From: JAAYKS01 sp964479435 | GTDB taxonomy: Bacteria; Bacillota; Clostridia; Saccharofermentanales; UBA5734 | NCBI GenBank assembly: GCA_964479435.1 | Contig: CAYZME010000071.1 | Location: 1 to 9,121 of the forward strand | DNA: 9,121 nucleotides | Direction of reading: 5' to 3' | Shown: piece by piece, positions 1 to 7,419 of the stretch | How positions within the stretch are numbered: position 1 is the first letter of the stretch | Layout of the letters: each line of letters starts with the position of its first letter | Notes under the pieces: model-generated | What the model was told of the DNA's origin: nothing | The model's database searches: none | What the model saw: only the letters and a program-made list of their open reading frames with translations | Position numbers and translations under genes: made by a program

Positions 1-1
1 C

Positions 2-1215
2 TCTGGTACGACCGCCAACAGCAAGGGGGTCATGCTCAACCACCGCAACATCTGTGCCAACGTTTACTCCGCGGTCCGGGTGTTGGAGATCGCGCAGGGA
101 GACCGGTATTTGTCGATCCTGCCTTTGCACCACACCTTTGAAAATACCGTCGGCGTCTACATCATGACTTATTACGGGGCGACCATTTGCTTTACAGACG
201 GCCTGCGCTACTTGACCGACAACCTCAAGGAGTGGCAGATCAACGTCATGCTGGGTGTGCCGTTGTTGTACGAGAACATTTACCGGCAGATTCAAAAAAA
301 CCTCGAAAAATCCGGCAAAGGCAACCTGGTCCGCGTCATGCTGACCGTCACCGGCTGGTTGCGCAAACTGGGCATCGACATCCGGCGGCGGGTCTTCGCG
401 CAGATCCACGAGGCGCTGGGCGGCCATATTGAGTTGTGTGTCTCCGGCGCGGCCGCGCTGGACGGAGAAATTGTCCGTTTCTTTGACGGGATCGGGATTG
501 ATTTTTTCAGCGGTTACGGCCTGACCGAAACCGCGCCGGTCGCCAGTTGTTGCAATCGGCATGTCAACGTCTTTGGCAGTGTCGGGCAGCCGTTGCCCGA
601 TGTGGAGATCGCCATCGATACGGAGTCGGATCAACCCGGGCCGCAATCGGTGGGGGAGATTCTCATCAAAGGTCCCAACATCATGATGGGCTATTATCAG
701 AACCCGGAGGACACCGCTGAAGTCCTGCAGGCGGACGGCTGGTTTCGCTCCGGCGACATCGGCTATCTCGACCGGCTGGGCTGCTTGCATATCACGGGCC
801 GCAAGAAATCGATGATCGTACTGAGCAATGGCAAAAAGGCCTTTCCAGAAGAGATCGAGTNNNNNNNNNNCTCGACCGCATCCCGGGCGTCAAAGAATCG
901 ATGGCCTGGGGGGACCAGAGCGCGCGCGACACCGTCGACATTTGCGCCAAACTGGTGCTAAACGGCGAGGATCTGCCCGCGGAGGCCGGTACGGATGACA
1001 GCGAGCGCGCCGGGTGGATCGCCGCCCGTATCCGCGAGGTCAACGCCATGATGCCGAGCTACAAGGCGATCAAATATTTTATTTTATCCGAGGAAGAGCT
1101 GATCAAAACCACGACGCTCAAGGTCAGGCGCCCGCTCGAGCTGGAAAAAATCCATGCCCAGCTGGCCGAGCGTGGTTTGACAATGAAAAGCGCCCACCGC
1201 TCCATGCTGCGCTAG
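2..1215 (+). CDS. AMP-forming long-chain acyl-CoA synthetase, 5' partial, interrupted by an N gap
   Basis: This is an adenylate-forming ligase that probably activates a fatty acid with ATP and loads it onto CoA. The reading frame is open from base 2 and begins inside the phosphate-binding loop (SGTTANSKGVML), so the first 150-200 residues lie outside the window. About 400 residues are visible. GYGLTET (512-532) is the adenine-binding motif. SGDIG, with its ribose-binding Asp, is near 749-763, followed by the hinge-region GRKK (797-808). The C-terminal lid carries KTTTLKVRR, with the likely catalytic Lys at 1120-1122. The gene breaks at Ns 861-870: upstream it is in frame 2, downstream in frame 1 from 871. 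The flanking residues, PEEIE and then LDRIPGVKES, are what this family has side by side, so only a residue or two is missing and the frame change is an artefact. Fatty acyl-CoA ligase is the best guess from the long-chain-like lid and the PLHHTFE motif. The exact substrate is not determinable. It is separated from the importer operon by a hairpin. Confidence 0.92.
861..870. other. Assembly gap (10 Ns) inside the acyl-CoA synthetase gene
   Basis: Ten consecutive Ns. The number of missing bases must be 2 more than a multiple of 3 to keep the gene in frame, so ten is not the true length. Protein context on both sides suggests about 2 to 8 missing bases. The run has the same length as the one at 4424-4433, which points to a fixed-length placeholder. 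Confidence 0.95.
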
Positions 1216-1217
1216 CT

Positions 1218-1258
1218 ACCGGCCCCAAAACCACAACCCGTTCGTAACAGGGGCCGGT
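1218..1258 (+). repeat. Inverted repeat competing with the terminator hairpin
   Basis: ACCGGCCCC (1218-1226) is perfectly complementary to GGGGCCGGT (1250-1258), giving a 9-bp GC-rich stem with a 23-base loop. Its right arm overlaps most of the left arm and the inner stem of the terminator-like hairpin at 1246-1277, so the two folds exclude each other. It begins 3 bases after the stop codon. The geometry resembles an antiterminator/terminator pair, but no ligand-binding domain or leader peptide is visible, so it may only be part of one larger termination structure. Confidence 0.4.
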
Positions 1259-1280
1259 CGCCAGACCCGCCCCTGTTTGT
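1246..1280 (+). terminator. Probable intrinsic terminator after the acyl-CoA synthetase gene
   Basis: A 9-bp perfect stem, AACAGGGGC (1246-1254) with GCCCCTGTT (1269-1277), is followed after one C/C mismatch by an inner 4-bp stem GGTC (1256-1259) with GACC (1264-1267) around a GCCA loop. The sequence after the stem, TTTGTAT, is only moderately T-rich, so efficiency is uncertain. It starts 31 bases after the stop codon at 1213-1215, which suits transcription ending there. On the other strand no T tract follows, so it would work for the + strand only. Confidence 0.55.
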
Positions 1281-1300
1281 ATCCGCCGGGCGCCCGCGGT

Positions 1301-1328
1301 TTCACTCGTTTCCGAATGATGGTAAGAT
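1301..1328 (+). promoter_or_regulatory. Weak candidate promoter for the importer operon
   Basis: TTCACT (1301-1306) and TAAGAT (1323-1328) lie 16 bases apart. Each matches four of six positions of the housekeeping -35 and -10 consensus. They lie upstream of the first importer gene and downstream of the terminator-like hairpin, where a promoter is expected. A match this weak occurs often by chance, so this is tentative. No operator repeat was recognised nearby. Confidence 0.2.
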
Positions 1329-1401
1329 GTTTTATCAAGCAGGACCCTCGTTGCACGGTTGTAGCGAAATCGCCGGCCAGACACCAAATGAACCCGGTTC
1401 C

Positions 1402-1407
1402 AGGAGG
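1402..1407 (+). promoter_or_regulatory. Perfect Shine-Dalgarno of the substrate-binding protein
   Basis: AGGAGG, fully complementary to the 16S rRNA 3' end, sits 8 bases before the ATG at 1416. It fixes the start of the operon's first gene. It is stronger than the sites of the coupled genes downstream, consistent with a binding protein made in excess over the membrane complex. Confidence 0.8.
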
Positions 1408-1415
1408 AAATTGAA

Positions 1416-2966
1416 ATGTACAACCGTTTATCATCCCGACACCGAATCGCCCTGGCGGCTTTGCTGGCGATCCTGATCGCGCTGCCGGCCGGTTGCGTAA
1501 ACCGGCCGACCTCCCCCACCACCGCGCCGACGACCACGCACCTGCCCGGCGACCCGGTCTATGGCGGGACGATCGTTGTGGGTATACAGCAGGAGCCTGT
1601 CCACTTCAACCCCTATCTGGCACAGGCCGCCGGCGATCGCGAGATCTTGTTCAATGTGTACGAAGGGTTGTACAAGAGCGATGCCGCCGGGACGATGCGG
1701 CCGGCATTGGCACTTTCTTACACGATGAGCGCGGACGCCATGTTATACACCTTTACCCTGCGCCCGGACGTCCGCTTCCACGACGGGAGGGTTCTGACCG
1801 CGGAGGATGTCGTCTATTCGTTCTCGCTGGCGATGGCTCCGGGCAGCATTGTCACGGGATTGGGCAACATCGACCGCGTCACGGCGCCCGAAGCGCAAAC
1901 AGTTGAGATCCGGCTGCTCGCGCCTGACGTCGAATTGCTGCCCTTTATGGGTTGCCCGATCGTGCCCGCCGGAACGGACGATCTGGACAACCACCCCGTA
2001 GGGACGGGCCCCTTCCGCTTTTCTTCGTACGAGATCGGGCAAAAAGTCACATTGACGCGATATGAGGATTATTGGCTCAGCGGCCGGCCATACGTGGACC
2101 GGGTCGACTTTCGCATTCTGCCAGACCCCGACGCGGCCTTTTTAGAGCTTAAATCGGGCGCCATCGACATTTTCCCCTACCTTTCCTTCGAGCGCGCGGA
2201 TGAAATCTCCGCCCGTTTCGAAGCGCGCGAAGACATCAAAAACATGGTGCAGCTGTTGGCGCTCAACAACGCGCGCCCGCCGTTTGACGATGTGCGGGTG
2301 CGCCGCGCGCTCAGTTTGGCCATCGACCGGCAAGGCGTGTTGGATTTGACCAACGAAGGGCACGGCGCACGTTTGATCAGCGGACTCTCCCCCGCGATGG
2401 GTGATTATTACAACACCGCGTTGGACGCGCGCTTCGAACCGGATTTGGACGCGGCCCGGCAATTGCTGACCGAAGCCGGCTATCCCGACGGGTTTGATAC
2501 CACCATTACGGTTCCATCCAATTACGCCTACCATGTGAACACCGCCATCGTCCTGGCCAACCAGTTGAAGGCCGTCGGCGTGCGGGCGACCATTCAACAG
2601 GTCGATTGGGGGACCTGGTTGGACGTGGTATACAAGGGCCGCGATTACGACACCACCGTGATCGCCTTGACCTCGGAATTCACGCCAAAGGATGTGTTGT
2701 CGCGCTATGTCTCAACCGCCGGCGACAACTTTGTCAACTTTGCCAGCGACGCGTATGACCAGCTGTTTTCGACCATTCAACCCCTGACCGATCTGGCGGC
2801 GCGGATCGACGGCTACCGCCGTCTCCAGGAGATCCTCGCCGATGAGGCCGCTTCGGTCTTTTTGCAGGATCCGGTGACCATGGTGGCCGTTGCCAAACCC
2901 ATCGCCGGATATGAAACGTATCGGATCTACGCGCAGGATCTGTCCGGGGTTTGGCGGCTGGACTGA
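1416..2966 (+). CDS. ABC importer substrate-binding lipoprotein, peptide/nickel family (SBP_bac_5)
   Basis: This is the extracellular receptor of a DppA/OppA/NikA-type importer, predicted to capture the solute and deliver it to the permeases encoded next. The 516-residue length is normal for the family. Residues 8-26 form a signal peptide with a positive start and hydrophobic core. It ends in LPAGC, so lipidation is expected at Cys27; Pro at the -3 position is slightly off consensus. A Thr/Pro-rich linker (28-46) follows. The family signature lies near 98-140 (ALSYTMSADAMLYTFTLRPD onward, then FHDG and AEDVVYS). Other typical blocks are GTGPF (196-200), RVRRALSLAIDR (294-305) and AGYPDGF (354-360). 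It opens the operon, 29 bases before the first permease. Peptide is the default ligand. Related proteins bind nickel chelates or haem, and the sequence alone does not settle it. Confidence 0.95.
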   Translation: MYNRLSSRHRIALAALLAILIALPAGCVNRPTSPTTAPTTTHLPGDPVYGGTIVVGIQQEPVHFNPYLAQAAGDREILFNVYEGLYKSDAAGTMRPALALSYTMSADAMLYTFTLRPDVRFHDGRVLTAEDVVYSFSLAMAPGSIVTGLGNIDRVTAPEAQTVEIRLLAPDVELLPFMGCPIVPAGTDDLDNHPVGTGPFRFSSYEIGQKVTLTRYEDYWLSGRPYVDRVDFRILPDPDAAFLELKSGAIDIFPYLSFERADEISARFEAREDIKNMVQLLALNNARPPFDDVRVRRALSLAIDRQGVLDLTNEGHGARLISGLSPAMGDYYNTALDARFEPDLDAARQLLTEAGYPDGFDTTITVPSNYAYHVNTAIVLANQLKAVGVRATIQQVDWGTWLDVVYKGRDYDTTVIALTSEFTPKDVLSRYVSTAGDNFVNFASDAYDQLFSTIQPLTDLAARIDGYRRLQEILADEAASVFLQDPVTMVAVAKPIAGYETYRIYAQDLSGVWRLD

Positions 2967-2995
2967 TCCGGACTGTGCGCACGGGAGAGTGATTC

Positions 2996-3934
2996 ATGGC
3001 ATTCGCCGGCAAAAAAGTCATCCAACTGATCACGACCTTGCTGTTGGTGTCCGTGATGACTTTTCTCGCGTTTCAGATCATACCCGGTGACCCCGCGCGG
3101 TTGATCGCCGGCATCAATGCGACCGAAGAGCAAGTCGAGGCCTTGCGCGTCCGCATGGGGCTCAACCATCCGCCCCTGGAGCGGTTCGGCCGCTGGTTTG
3201 CGGGGCTGGTAACGGGAAATCCGGGGGATTCTTTGCGGTATAACCGGCCGATCACATCCCTGATCGGTGAGCGCCTGCCGGTCACACTGGCGCTGGCCGT
3301 CATCGGGCTGGTCATCACGTTGCTCCTGGGACTGAGTCTGGGGTTGGCGGCGGCCCGCTGGCAAGACCGCTGGCCCGACCGCCTGATTCAGGCTTGCTGC
3401 CAACTCAACCTGGCGATCCCGCCGTTTTTTATGGGCATCCTGCTCATTTTATTATTCAGCTTTGTTTTGCGCTGGATGGGCGTGCGCTCATACAGCGATT
3501 ACCGCGCGGGGCTGCTCCCTTTTTTACGCAGCTTGCTGGTTCCCGGCCTGGCGCTGGGTTTGCCCCGGTCCGCGATGGTGGCGGGTTTTTTGCGCAGCGC
3601 GCTGGTTTCACAGACACGCCTGGATTATGTGCGCACCGCACGCAGCAAAGGCGCCAGTGATACCCGGGTTTTATACCGGCATATGTTCGGCAACGCGCTG
3701 GTGCCCGTTCTTTCGACCATGGGTATCGTCGCCGCGGAATTGTTGGGCGGCAGCCTGATCGTCGAACAGGTGTTCGCGCTGCCCGGTATGGGCAGCCTTT
3801 TGATCCTCGCGATCGGCGCGCGCGACTTTCCTTTGATACAGACGATGGTGGTCTATATGGCCGCTGTGGTGGTGGGGGTCAACCTGATCATCGACCTGCT
3901 CTACCGCGTGGCCGATCCGAGGATACGCTTGTGA
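2996..3934 (+). CDS. ABC importer permease, DppB/OppB/NikB type
   Basis: This inner-membrane subunit forms half of the translocation channel. It has 312 residues, typical for DppB. Segment 1 (about 8-29) is followed by PGDPARLIAG, characteristic of the B-type subunit, then an external region of about 60 residues and a BPD_transp_1 domain with hydrophobic segments near 94-119, 138-158, 178-197, 237-256 and 282-303. The coupling (EAA) loop that contacts the ATPase is at about 211-237 (YVRTARSKGASDTRVLYRHM and following). The ATG at 2996 has GGGAG 8 bases upstream. The gene ends in a GTGA overlap with the next permease, implying coupled translation and a 1:1 heterodimer. Two adjacent Cys (134-135) in a membrane segment are notable, but no function is inferred. 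Confidence 0.95.
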   Translation: MAFAGKKVIQLITTLLLVSVMTFLAFQIIPGDPARLIAGINATEEQVEALRVRMGLNHPPLERFGRWFAGLVTGNPGDSLRYNRPITSLIGERLPVTLALAVIGLVITLLLGLSLGLAAARWQDRWPDRLIQACCQLNLAIPPFFMGILLILLFSFVLRWMGVRSYSDYRAGLLPFLRSLLVPGLALGLPRSAMVAGFLRSALVSQTRLDYVRTARSKGASDTRVLYRHMFGNALVPVLSTMGIVAAELLGGSLIVEQVFALPGMGSLLILAIGARDFPLIQTMVVYMAAVVVGVNLIIDLLYRVADPRIRL

Positions 3935-4829
3935 GGAAGGTGCGGTCCAACGGCTCGCTCGCCCTTTGGTTCCGGGATCCGTACGCGGTCTTTGGCACGC
4001 TCGTAACCTCCCTCGTTCTGTTGGCGGCGGTTGCCGGCGCGCTCGGCATCACAGGCGATCCGGAAGGGATGGACGCCGCCAACCGGTTCGCGGCGCCATC
4101 CTGGTATCACCCGTTCGGTACCGACAACTTTGGCCGCGATGTACTGAGCCGGGTCTTGTGGGGTTCGGCCGCGACCGTGGCGATCTCGATCGGCACCTTG
4201 CTGATCGCCGGTTTTCTGGGCGTTTGGCTGGGCATGCTGGCCGGATACGCGGGCGGGGCTGCGGACGCTCTGATCATGCGCTTTTCTGACGCGATCTTTG
4301 CCTTTCCCGGCATTTTGCTGGCCTTGATGATTGTGTCTGTTTTTGGGCCGGGGTCCTGGCACGTGGTGATCGCGTTGGGGATCCTTTTCACCCCCAGCTT
4401 CACACGCGTGATTCGCGGCGGGGNNNNNNNNNNGTCATCCAGCAGAAATCCGAAAAATACGTGGAGCTGGCTTCGGTCTTTGGCGCGTCGCCTGTGCGCA
4501 TCATGATGGTCCACATCCTGCCCAATTTGTCGCCGACGTTGCTGACTGCTTTTTCGGTCGGTTTTGCCAACGCGATTCTGGCGGAAGCCGGTATGAGCTA
4601 CCTGGGGCTTGGCGTGCAGCCGCCGGCCGCCAGCTGGGGGGCTCTGTTAAAGGATGGCGTGGGAGATCTGTTCCGCGCGCCCTGGATGGTCGTATTTCCC
4701 GGCCTGGCGATCGTACTGGCCGTCATGGGGTTTCACGCGTTGGGCGAAGCGGCGCGCCGGCTTGGCGCGCAACATCCCGGTGGGAGCCACCCGCATGCAG
4801 TGAACCCGGACGACAGGAGCGCGGCATGA
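3931..4829 (+). CDS. ABC importer permease, DppC/OppC/NikC type, interrupted by an N gap
   Basis: This is the partner of the preceding permease. It starts at GTG 3931 with GAGG 8 bases upstream, overlapping the previous stop by 4 bases. Residues 15-40 form the first membrane segment. HPFGTDNFGRDVLSRV (60-75) is the hallmark N-terminal motif of C-type subunits. BPD_transp_1 membrane segments follow, and the EAA loop (YVELASVFGASPVRIMMVHI) lies after the gap. The frame is 1 up to 4423 and 3 from 4434, across ten Ns. The two sides, FTRVIRGG and VIQQKSEKYVE, align with neighbouring positions in the family, so probably one residue's worth of sequence is missing. About 296 residues in all, close to family size. 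The C-terminal tail after the last membrane segment is hydrophilic. It overlaps the next ATG by 4 bases. The frame break is best read as an assembly artefact, not a pseudogene. Confidence 0.9.
4424..4433. other. Assembly gap (10 Ns) inside the DppC-type permease gene
   Basis: Ten consecutive Ns between codons for IRGG and VIQQKSEKY. The real length must be 2 more than a multiple of 3, and family spacing between the RG and the YV of the EAA loop favours the smallest value, about 2 bases. The missing sequence falls at the start of the ATPase-coupling loop. Confidence 0.95.
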
Positions 4830-5824
4830 GCGGGCCGATCCTGGAAATTCGCGATCTGATGATTGGCATCGAACGGATCAACGCGGCCACGGACGGCGCG
4901 GTGCGCGGGGTTTCGCTGGCGATTGACGCCGGGGAGATTTATGGCCTGGTCGGCGAGTCAGGCTGCGGCAAGACGTTGACCGCGCTGGCGGTCGCCGGGT
5001 TGTTGCCCGAGGGCGTCGCCGTCACCGGTGGCAGCATCCGTTTTCAATCGAGTGAACTGCTCACCATGCCGCCCGGTGAACGGCGGCGGCAAAATGGCCG
5101 CCACATCGGTATGGTCTTTCAAGAGCCGCTGACCGCTCTCAACCCGTTGATACGCATCGGCAAACAGATCGGTGAACCGCTGCAAATTCATACCCATCTC
5201 AAACGCGGCGCGATTCGCGAGCGCGTGCTGGAAATGATGACGCGCGTCGGGCTCCCCGAGCCCGGGCGATTGCTGCGGCGCTGGCCGCACCAATTGTCGG
5301 GGGGGATGCTGCAACGGGTGGGAATCGCGCTTGCGCTCATTATGCGGCCCGCGTTGCTGATCGCCGATGAACCGACCACCGCGTTGGATATCACAACCCA
5401 GGGGCAAATCCTACGCTTGTTGCGCGACATGTGCCGGGACGGCGATACCGCCACTTTGTTTATTTCGCACGATATGGATGCCGTCGCGCACTTATGCGAT
5501 CGCGTCGGCATCTTGTACGCCGGGCGCATCGTCGAGGAAGGGGGCATTCGCCAAATCCTGACCAACCCTCTTCATCCATACACCAACGGGTTGCTGGCGT
5601 CGATTCCCGGCGTGCTGGGCGGAAAAAGGCTGTTCGCGATGTCCGGCAGTGTCCCGTCAATCGGCGATGTGTTGCCGGGGTGCGCGTTCGCTCCCCGCTG
5701 TCCGCACGTCATGCCCCGCTGTTGGCATACAACCCCCGCGGTCTCTCTGCAACCCGATCTGGAACAACCCGCGATCCGGCATTCGGTATACTGCCACCTG
5801 TTCAATCCGGAGCCCACGGTATGA
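4826..5824 (+). CDS. ABC importer ATPase, DppD/OppD type, with C-terminal cysteine motif
   Basis: This cytoplasmic nucleotide-binding subunit powers uptake. It has 332 residues. Walker A is GESGCGKT (43-50), Q-loop Gln99, signature LSGGM (157-161), Walker B LLIADEP (177-183), D-loop ALD (186-188) and switch His215, so it should be catalytically complete. LSGGM in place of LSGGQ is usual for the D subunit. The C-terminal oligo_HPY region starts at NPLHPYT (247-253) and includes Cys286, Cys292, Cys299 and Cys323 in a GCxFxPRCPxxxxxC pattern. Such cysteines are reported to hold an iron-sulphur cluster in a related DppD. The ATG is preceded by AGGAG at 4815-4819 and overlaps the permease stop (ATGA). 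It overlaps the next gene in the same way. Confidence 0.95.
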   Translation: MSGPILEIRDLMIGIERINAATDGAVRGVSLAIDAGEIYGLVGESGCGKTLTALAVAGLLPEGVAVTGGSIRFQSSELLTMPPGERRRQNGRHIGMVFQEPLTALNPLIRIGKQIGEPLQIHTHLKRGAIRERVLEMMTRVGLPEPGRLLRRWPHQLSGGMLQRVGIALALIMRPALLIADEPTTALDITTQGQILRLLRDMCRDGDTATLFISHDMDAVAHLCDRVGILYAGRIVEEGGIRQILTNPLHPYTNGLLASIPGVLGGKRLFAMSGSVPSIGDVLPGCAFAPRCPHVMPRCWHTTPAVSLQPDLEQPAIRHSVYCHLFNPEPTV

Positions 5825-6621
5825 GCGCGAAGGAGAAAAACACGCTGCTGCGTGTCGACGGGCTGACCGTCTGGTACGGGACAGCACCGGCTGGGAAACA
5901 CCGCGCGGACGCGCGCGCGATTCTCCATCATGTGGATCTGGAAATTGCCTGGGGGGAAGTCCTGGGGCTGGTGGGTGAATCCGGGTGCGGCAAAACCACG
6001 CTGGCGCGCGCTTTGCTCGGCTTGTCGCGAACCTGGCGCGGGCACATTGCGATGGATGGCCGCGCCCTATATACCGGCAGGCAAACCCTCGAAGCCCGGC
6101 TGGGTATCCAGGCCGTTTTCCAAGACCCCTATGCTTCCCTCAATCCCCGCAAACGGGTGGGGTGGTTGCTGGAGGAGCCGCTCAGAGTGCGGAAGATCGG
6201 CGATCGCGCGGACCGCGTACGCCGCGTCGACGCCATGCTGGCGCGCGTCGGGCTGGACGCGTCCTATCGCAATCGCCTGCCCGCCGAGTTGTCGGGGGGC
6301 CAGCGCCAGCGGATCGCCATCGGCATGGGTTTGATTACGCGGCCCCGCCTGCTGATCGCGGATGAACCGGTCTCTTCATTGGACGTGTCGGTACAGGCGC
6401 AGATCCTCAACCTGATGAAAGATCTGCAACAGGAATATGGCTTCTCCTGTCTGTTTATCACGCACAATCTGCGTGTGGTACGGTTCATGGCCGACCGGAT
6501 CGCTGTGATGCGGCGCGGGCACATTGTCGAGACGGCCCAGACCGAAACCCTTTTTAACGCCCCGGCGCATGACTATACCCGGGCTTTCCTGCAAGGACTG
6601 TCGGCCGATCGCGGGCGATAA
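5821..6621 (+). CDS. ABC importer ATPase, DppF/OppF/NikE type, short form
   Basis: This is the second ATPase, expected to form a heterodimer with the preceding subunit. The chosen ATG at 5821 overlaps the previous TGA by 4 bases and has GGAG at 5809-5812. The frame stays open further upstream, but that part only shadows the D gene. The protein has 266 residues with Walker A GESGCGKT (52-59), Q-loop Gln101, QDPYASLNPR (101-110), LSGGQ (157-161), Walker B LLIADEP (177-183) and His215. It stops soon after the HDYTRAFL motif (250-257) and lacks the roughly 50-residue C-terminal extension and cysteines of its partner. That size is closer to NikE (about 268 residues) than to DppF or OppF (about 330). 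It is the last gene of the operon and faces a convergent gene 27 bases away. Confidence 0.94.
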   Translation: MSAKEKNTLLRVDGLTVWYGTAPAGKHRADARAILHHVDLEIAWGEVLGLVGESGCGKTTLARALLGLSRTWRGHIAMDGRALYTGRQTLEARLGIQAVFQDPYASLNPRKRVGWLLEEPLRVRKIGDRADRVRRVDAMLARVGLDASYRNRLPAELSGGQRQRIAIGMGLITRPRLLIADEPVSSLDVSVQAQILNLMKDLQQEYGFSCLFITHNLRVVRFMADRIAVMRRGHIVETAQTETLFNAPAHDYTRAFLQGLSADRGR

Positions 6622-6627
6622 CAAGCG

Positions 6628-6659
6628 CCGGTCCGCCGTATCCATCACCTACGGGCCGG
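6628..6659 (+). repeat. Inverted repeat at the convergent junction, possible weak terminator
   Basis: CCGGTCCG (6628-6635) can pair with CGGGCCGG (6652-6659) in the rightward transcript through eight pairs including one G-U, with a 16-base loop. In the leftward transcript the wobble becomes an A/C mismatch. No T tract follows on either side and the right arm lies in the 3' end of the convergent gene. It is the only structure seen in the 27-base space between the two operons, so how transcription ends there is unclear. Confidence 0.25.
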
Positions 6660-7401
6660 TCGCGAGAATATCCTCGTCATACGAAGGGCGTATCGTCTGT
6701 CCGGGCGGGACGATCAAAAACCGCCCCGGGTCCCAGTTGCCCCCGATCAGATCCTCCAGCAAACTCAAATCGGCGGGCTCCTCCACGTACTCCCAGCCCA
6801 GGAATTCCGCCGCCTCCCGCGTTTCTCCGGAATAATCCGGAAAGCCGTCGTCGGGATTGCCGATGTAGATCGCGGCTTTGTATTCCTTGTACCACTTCTG
6901 CTCGGTTTCCATCAGATACGCGGCGTTCTCTTCGCCGTATTTCTCCAGATAATGGTTGTACTCTGCCTCGGTACGCCGCCGCCCGGGCATCATCACATTC
7001 TCACACCAGCCAGCCGTATACCAGTAGGAACCGCCCGACCGCGCGTCAAAAAGCGTACGGTAACGCTCTTTCGAGCCCAAAAAGAAAGTGATGCAATCAT
7101 GTCCCCGCGGTATGATCAATGGGTATTTTTGACTGCGCAGGCCGACGATGCCATGGCTGCACAGCCCGTAACCCAACAAAATCGCGTCAAAATCACCGGT
7201 CTCGTTGTTGCAGGTGCACGGGTCGTCGCCGGCGTCGATGCGGTCGATTTGCTCCTGGACGGTCGATCGCAAGAGATCCGGCGTGCGATGGTAGCCTTGC
7301 CTCATCCAGGTGATATCGATGTAGTTTTTCGCGTGGGCCGCCAACCATGAAATCTCACGAAACAACACTTTGCATGCGATCAGCTTGTATCTGCTCTTCA
7401 T
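6649..7401 (-). CDS. DUF1638 family protein, Cys/His-rich, function unknown
   Basis: This cytoplasmic protein of 250 residues has no signal peptide or membrane segment. It is recognised as DUF1638 from the N-terminal LIACKVLFREI (7-17), the core ILLGYGLCSHGIVGL (74-88), IIPRGHDCITFFLGSKERY (96-114) and the Tyr/Glu-rich helix near 144-176. Its possible metal or cofactor ligands are Cys10, Cys62, Cys64, Cys81, His83, His101, Cys103 and Cys133. The 10, 81-83 and 101-103 groups lie in the most family-like blocks. DUF1638 genes are often seen near corrinoid-dependent methyltransferase genes, but none is visible here. A metal- or tetrapyrrole-linked role is inference only. The ATG at 7399-7401 has a GGAGAGG site at 7413-7419 that adjoins the stop codon of the preceding lipoprotein gene. 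It is the last gene of a three-gene unit and converges on the importer operon. Confidence 0.88.
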   Translation of the reverse strand: MKSRYKLIACKVLFREISWLAAHAKNYIDITWMRQGYHRTPDLLRSTVQEQIDRIDAGDDPCTCNNETGDFDAILLGYGLCSHGIVGLRSQKYPLIIPRGHDCITFFLGSKERYRTLFDARSGGSYWYTAGWCENVMMPGRRRTEAEYNHYLEKYGEENAAYLMETEQKWYKEYKAAIYIGNPDDGFPDYSGETREAAEFLGWEYVEEPADLSLLEDLIGGNWDPGRFLIVPPGQTIRPSYDEDILATGP

Positions 7402-7419
7402 CTGTTTACAGGCCTCTCC

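Noticed and set aside
1216..1415. Possible small gene, tRNA or riboswitch in the 200-base intergenic region
   Set aside because: No tRNA-like cloverleaf, no recognised riboswitch core and no convincing small frame with a ribosome site. Only the hairpins and a weak promoter candidate were supported.
2927..3403. A 158-residue minus-strand frame opposite the DppB-type permease
   Set aside because: The permease has clear family motifs in the sense frame. The antisense frame is Gln/Arg/Asp-rich, as expected from reading high-GC coding DNA backwards.
5431..5820. Upstream extension of the second ATPase to 396 residues
   Set aside because: This 130-residue part overlaps the first ATPase gene in another frame, has no ATPase-like sequence and is Arg/Ser-rich shadow coding. 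The ATGA overlap and GGAG site support the start at 5821.
5572..6045. A 157-residue minus-strand frame across the junction of the two ATPase genes
   Set aside because: It is antisense to Walker A and the oligo_HPY region of well-supported genes and shows no domain of its own.
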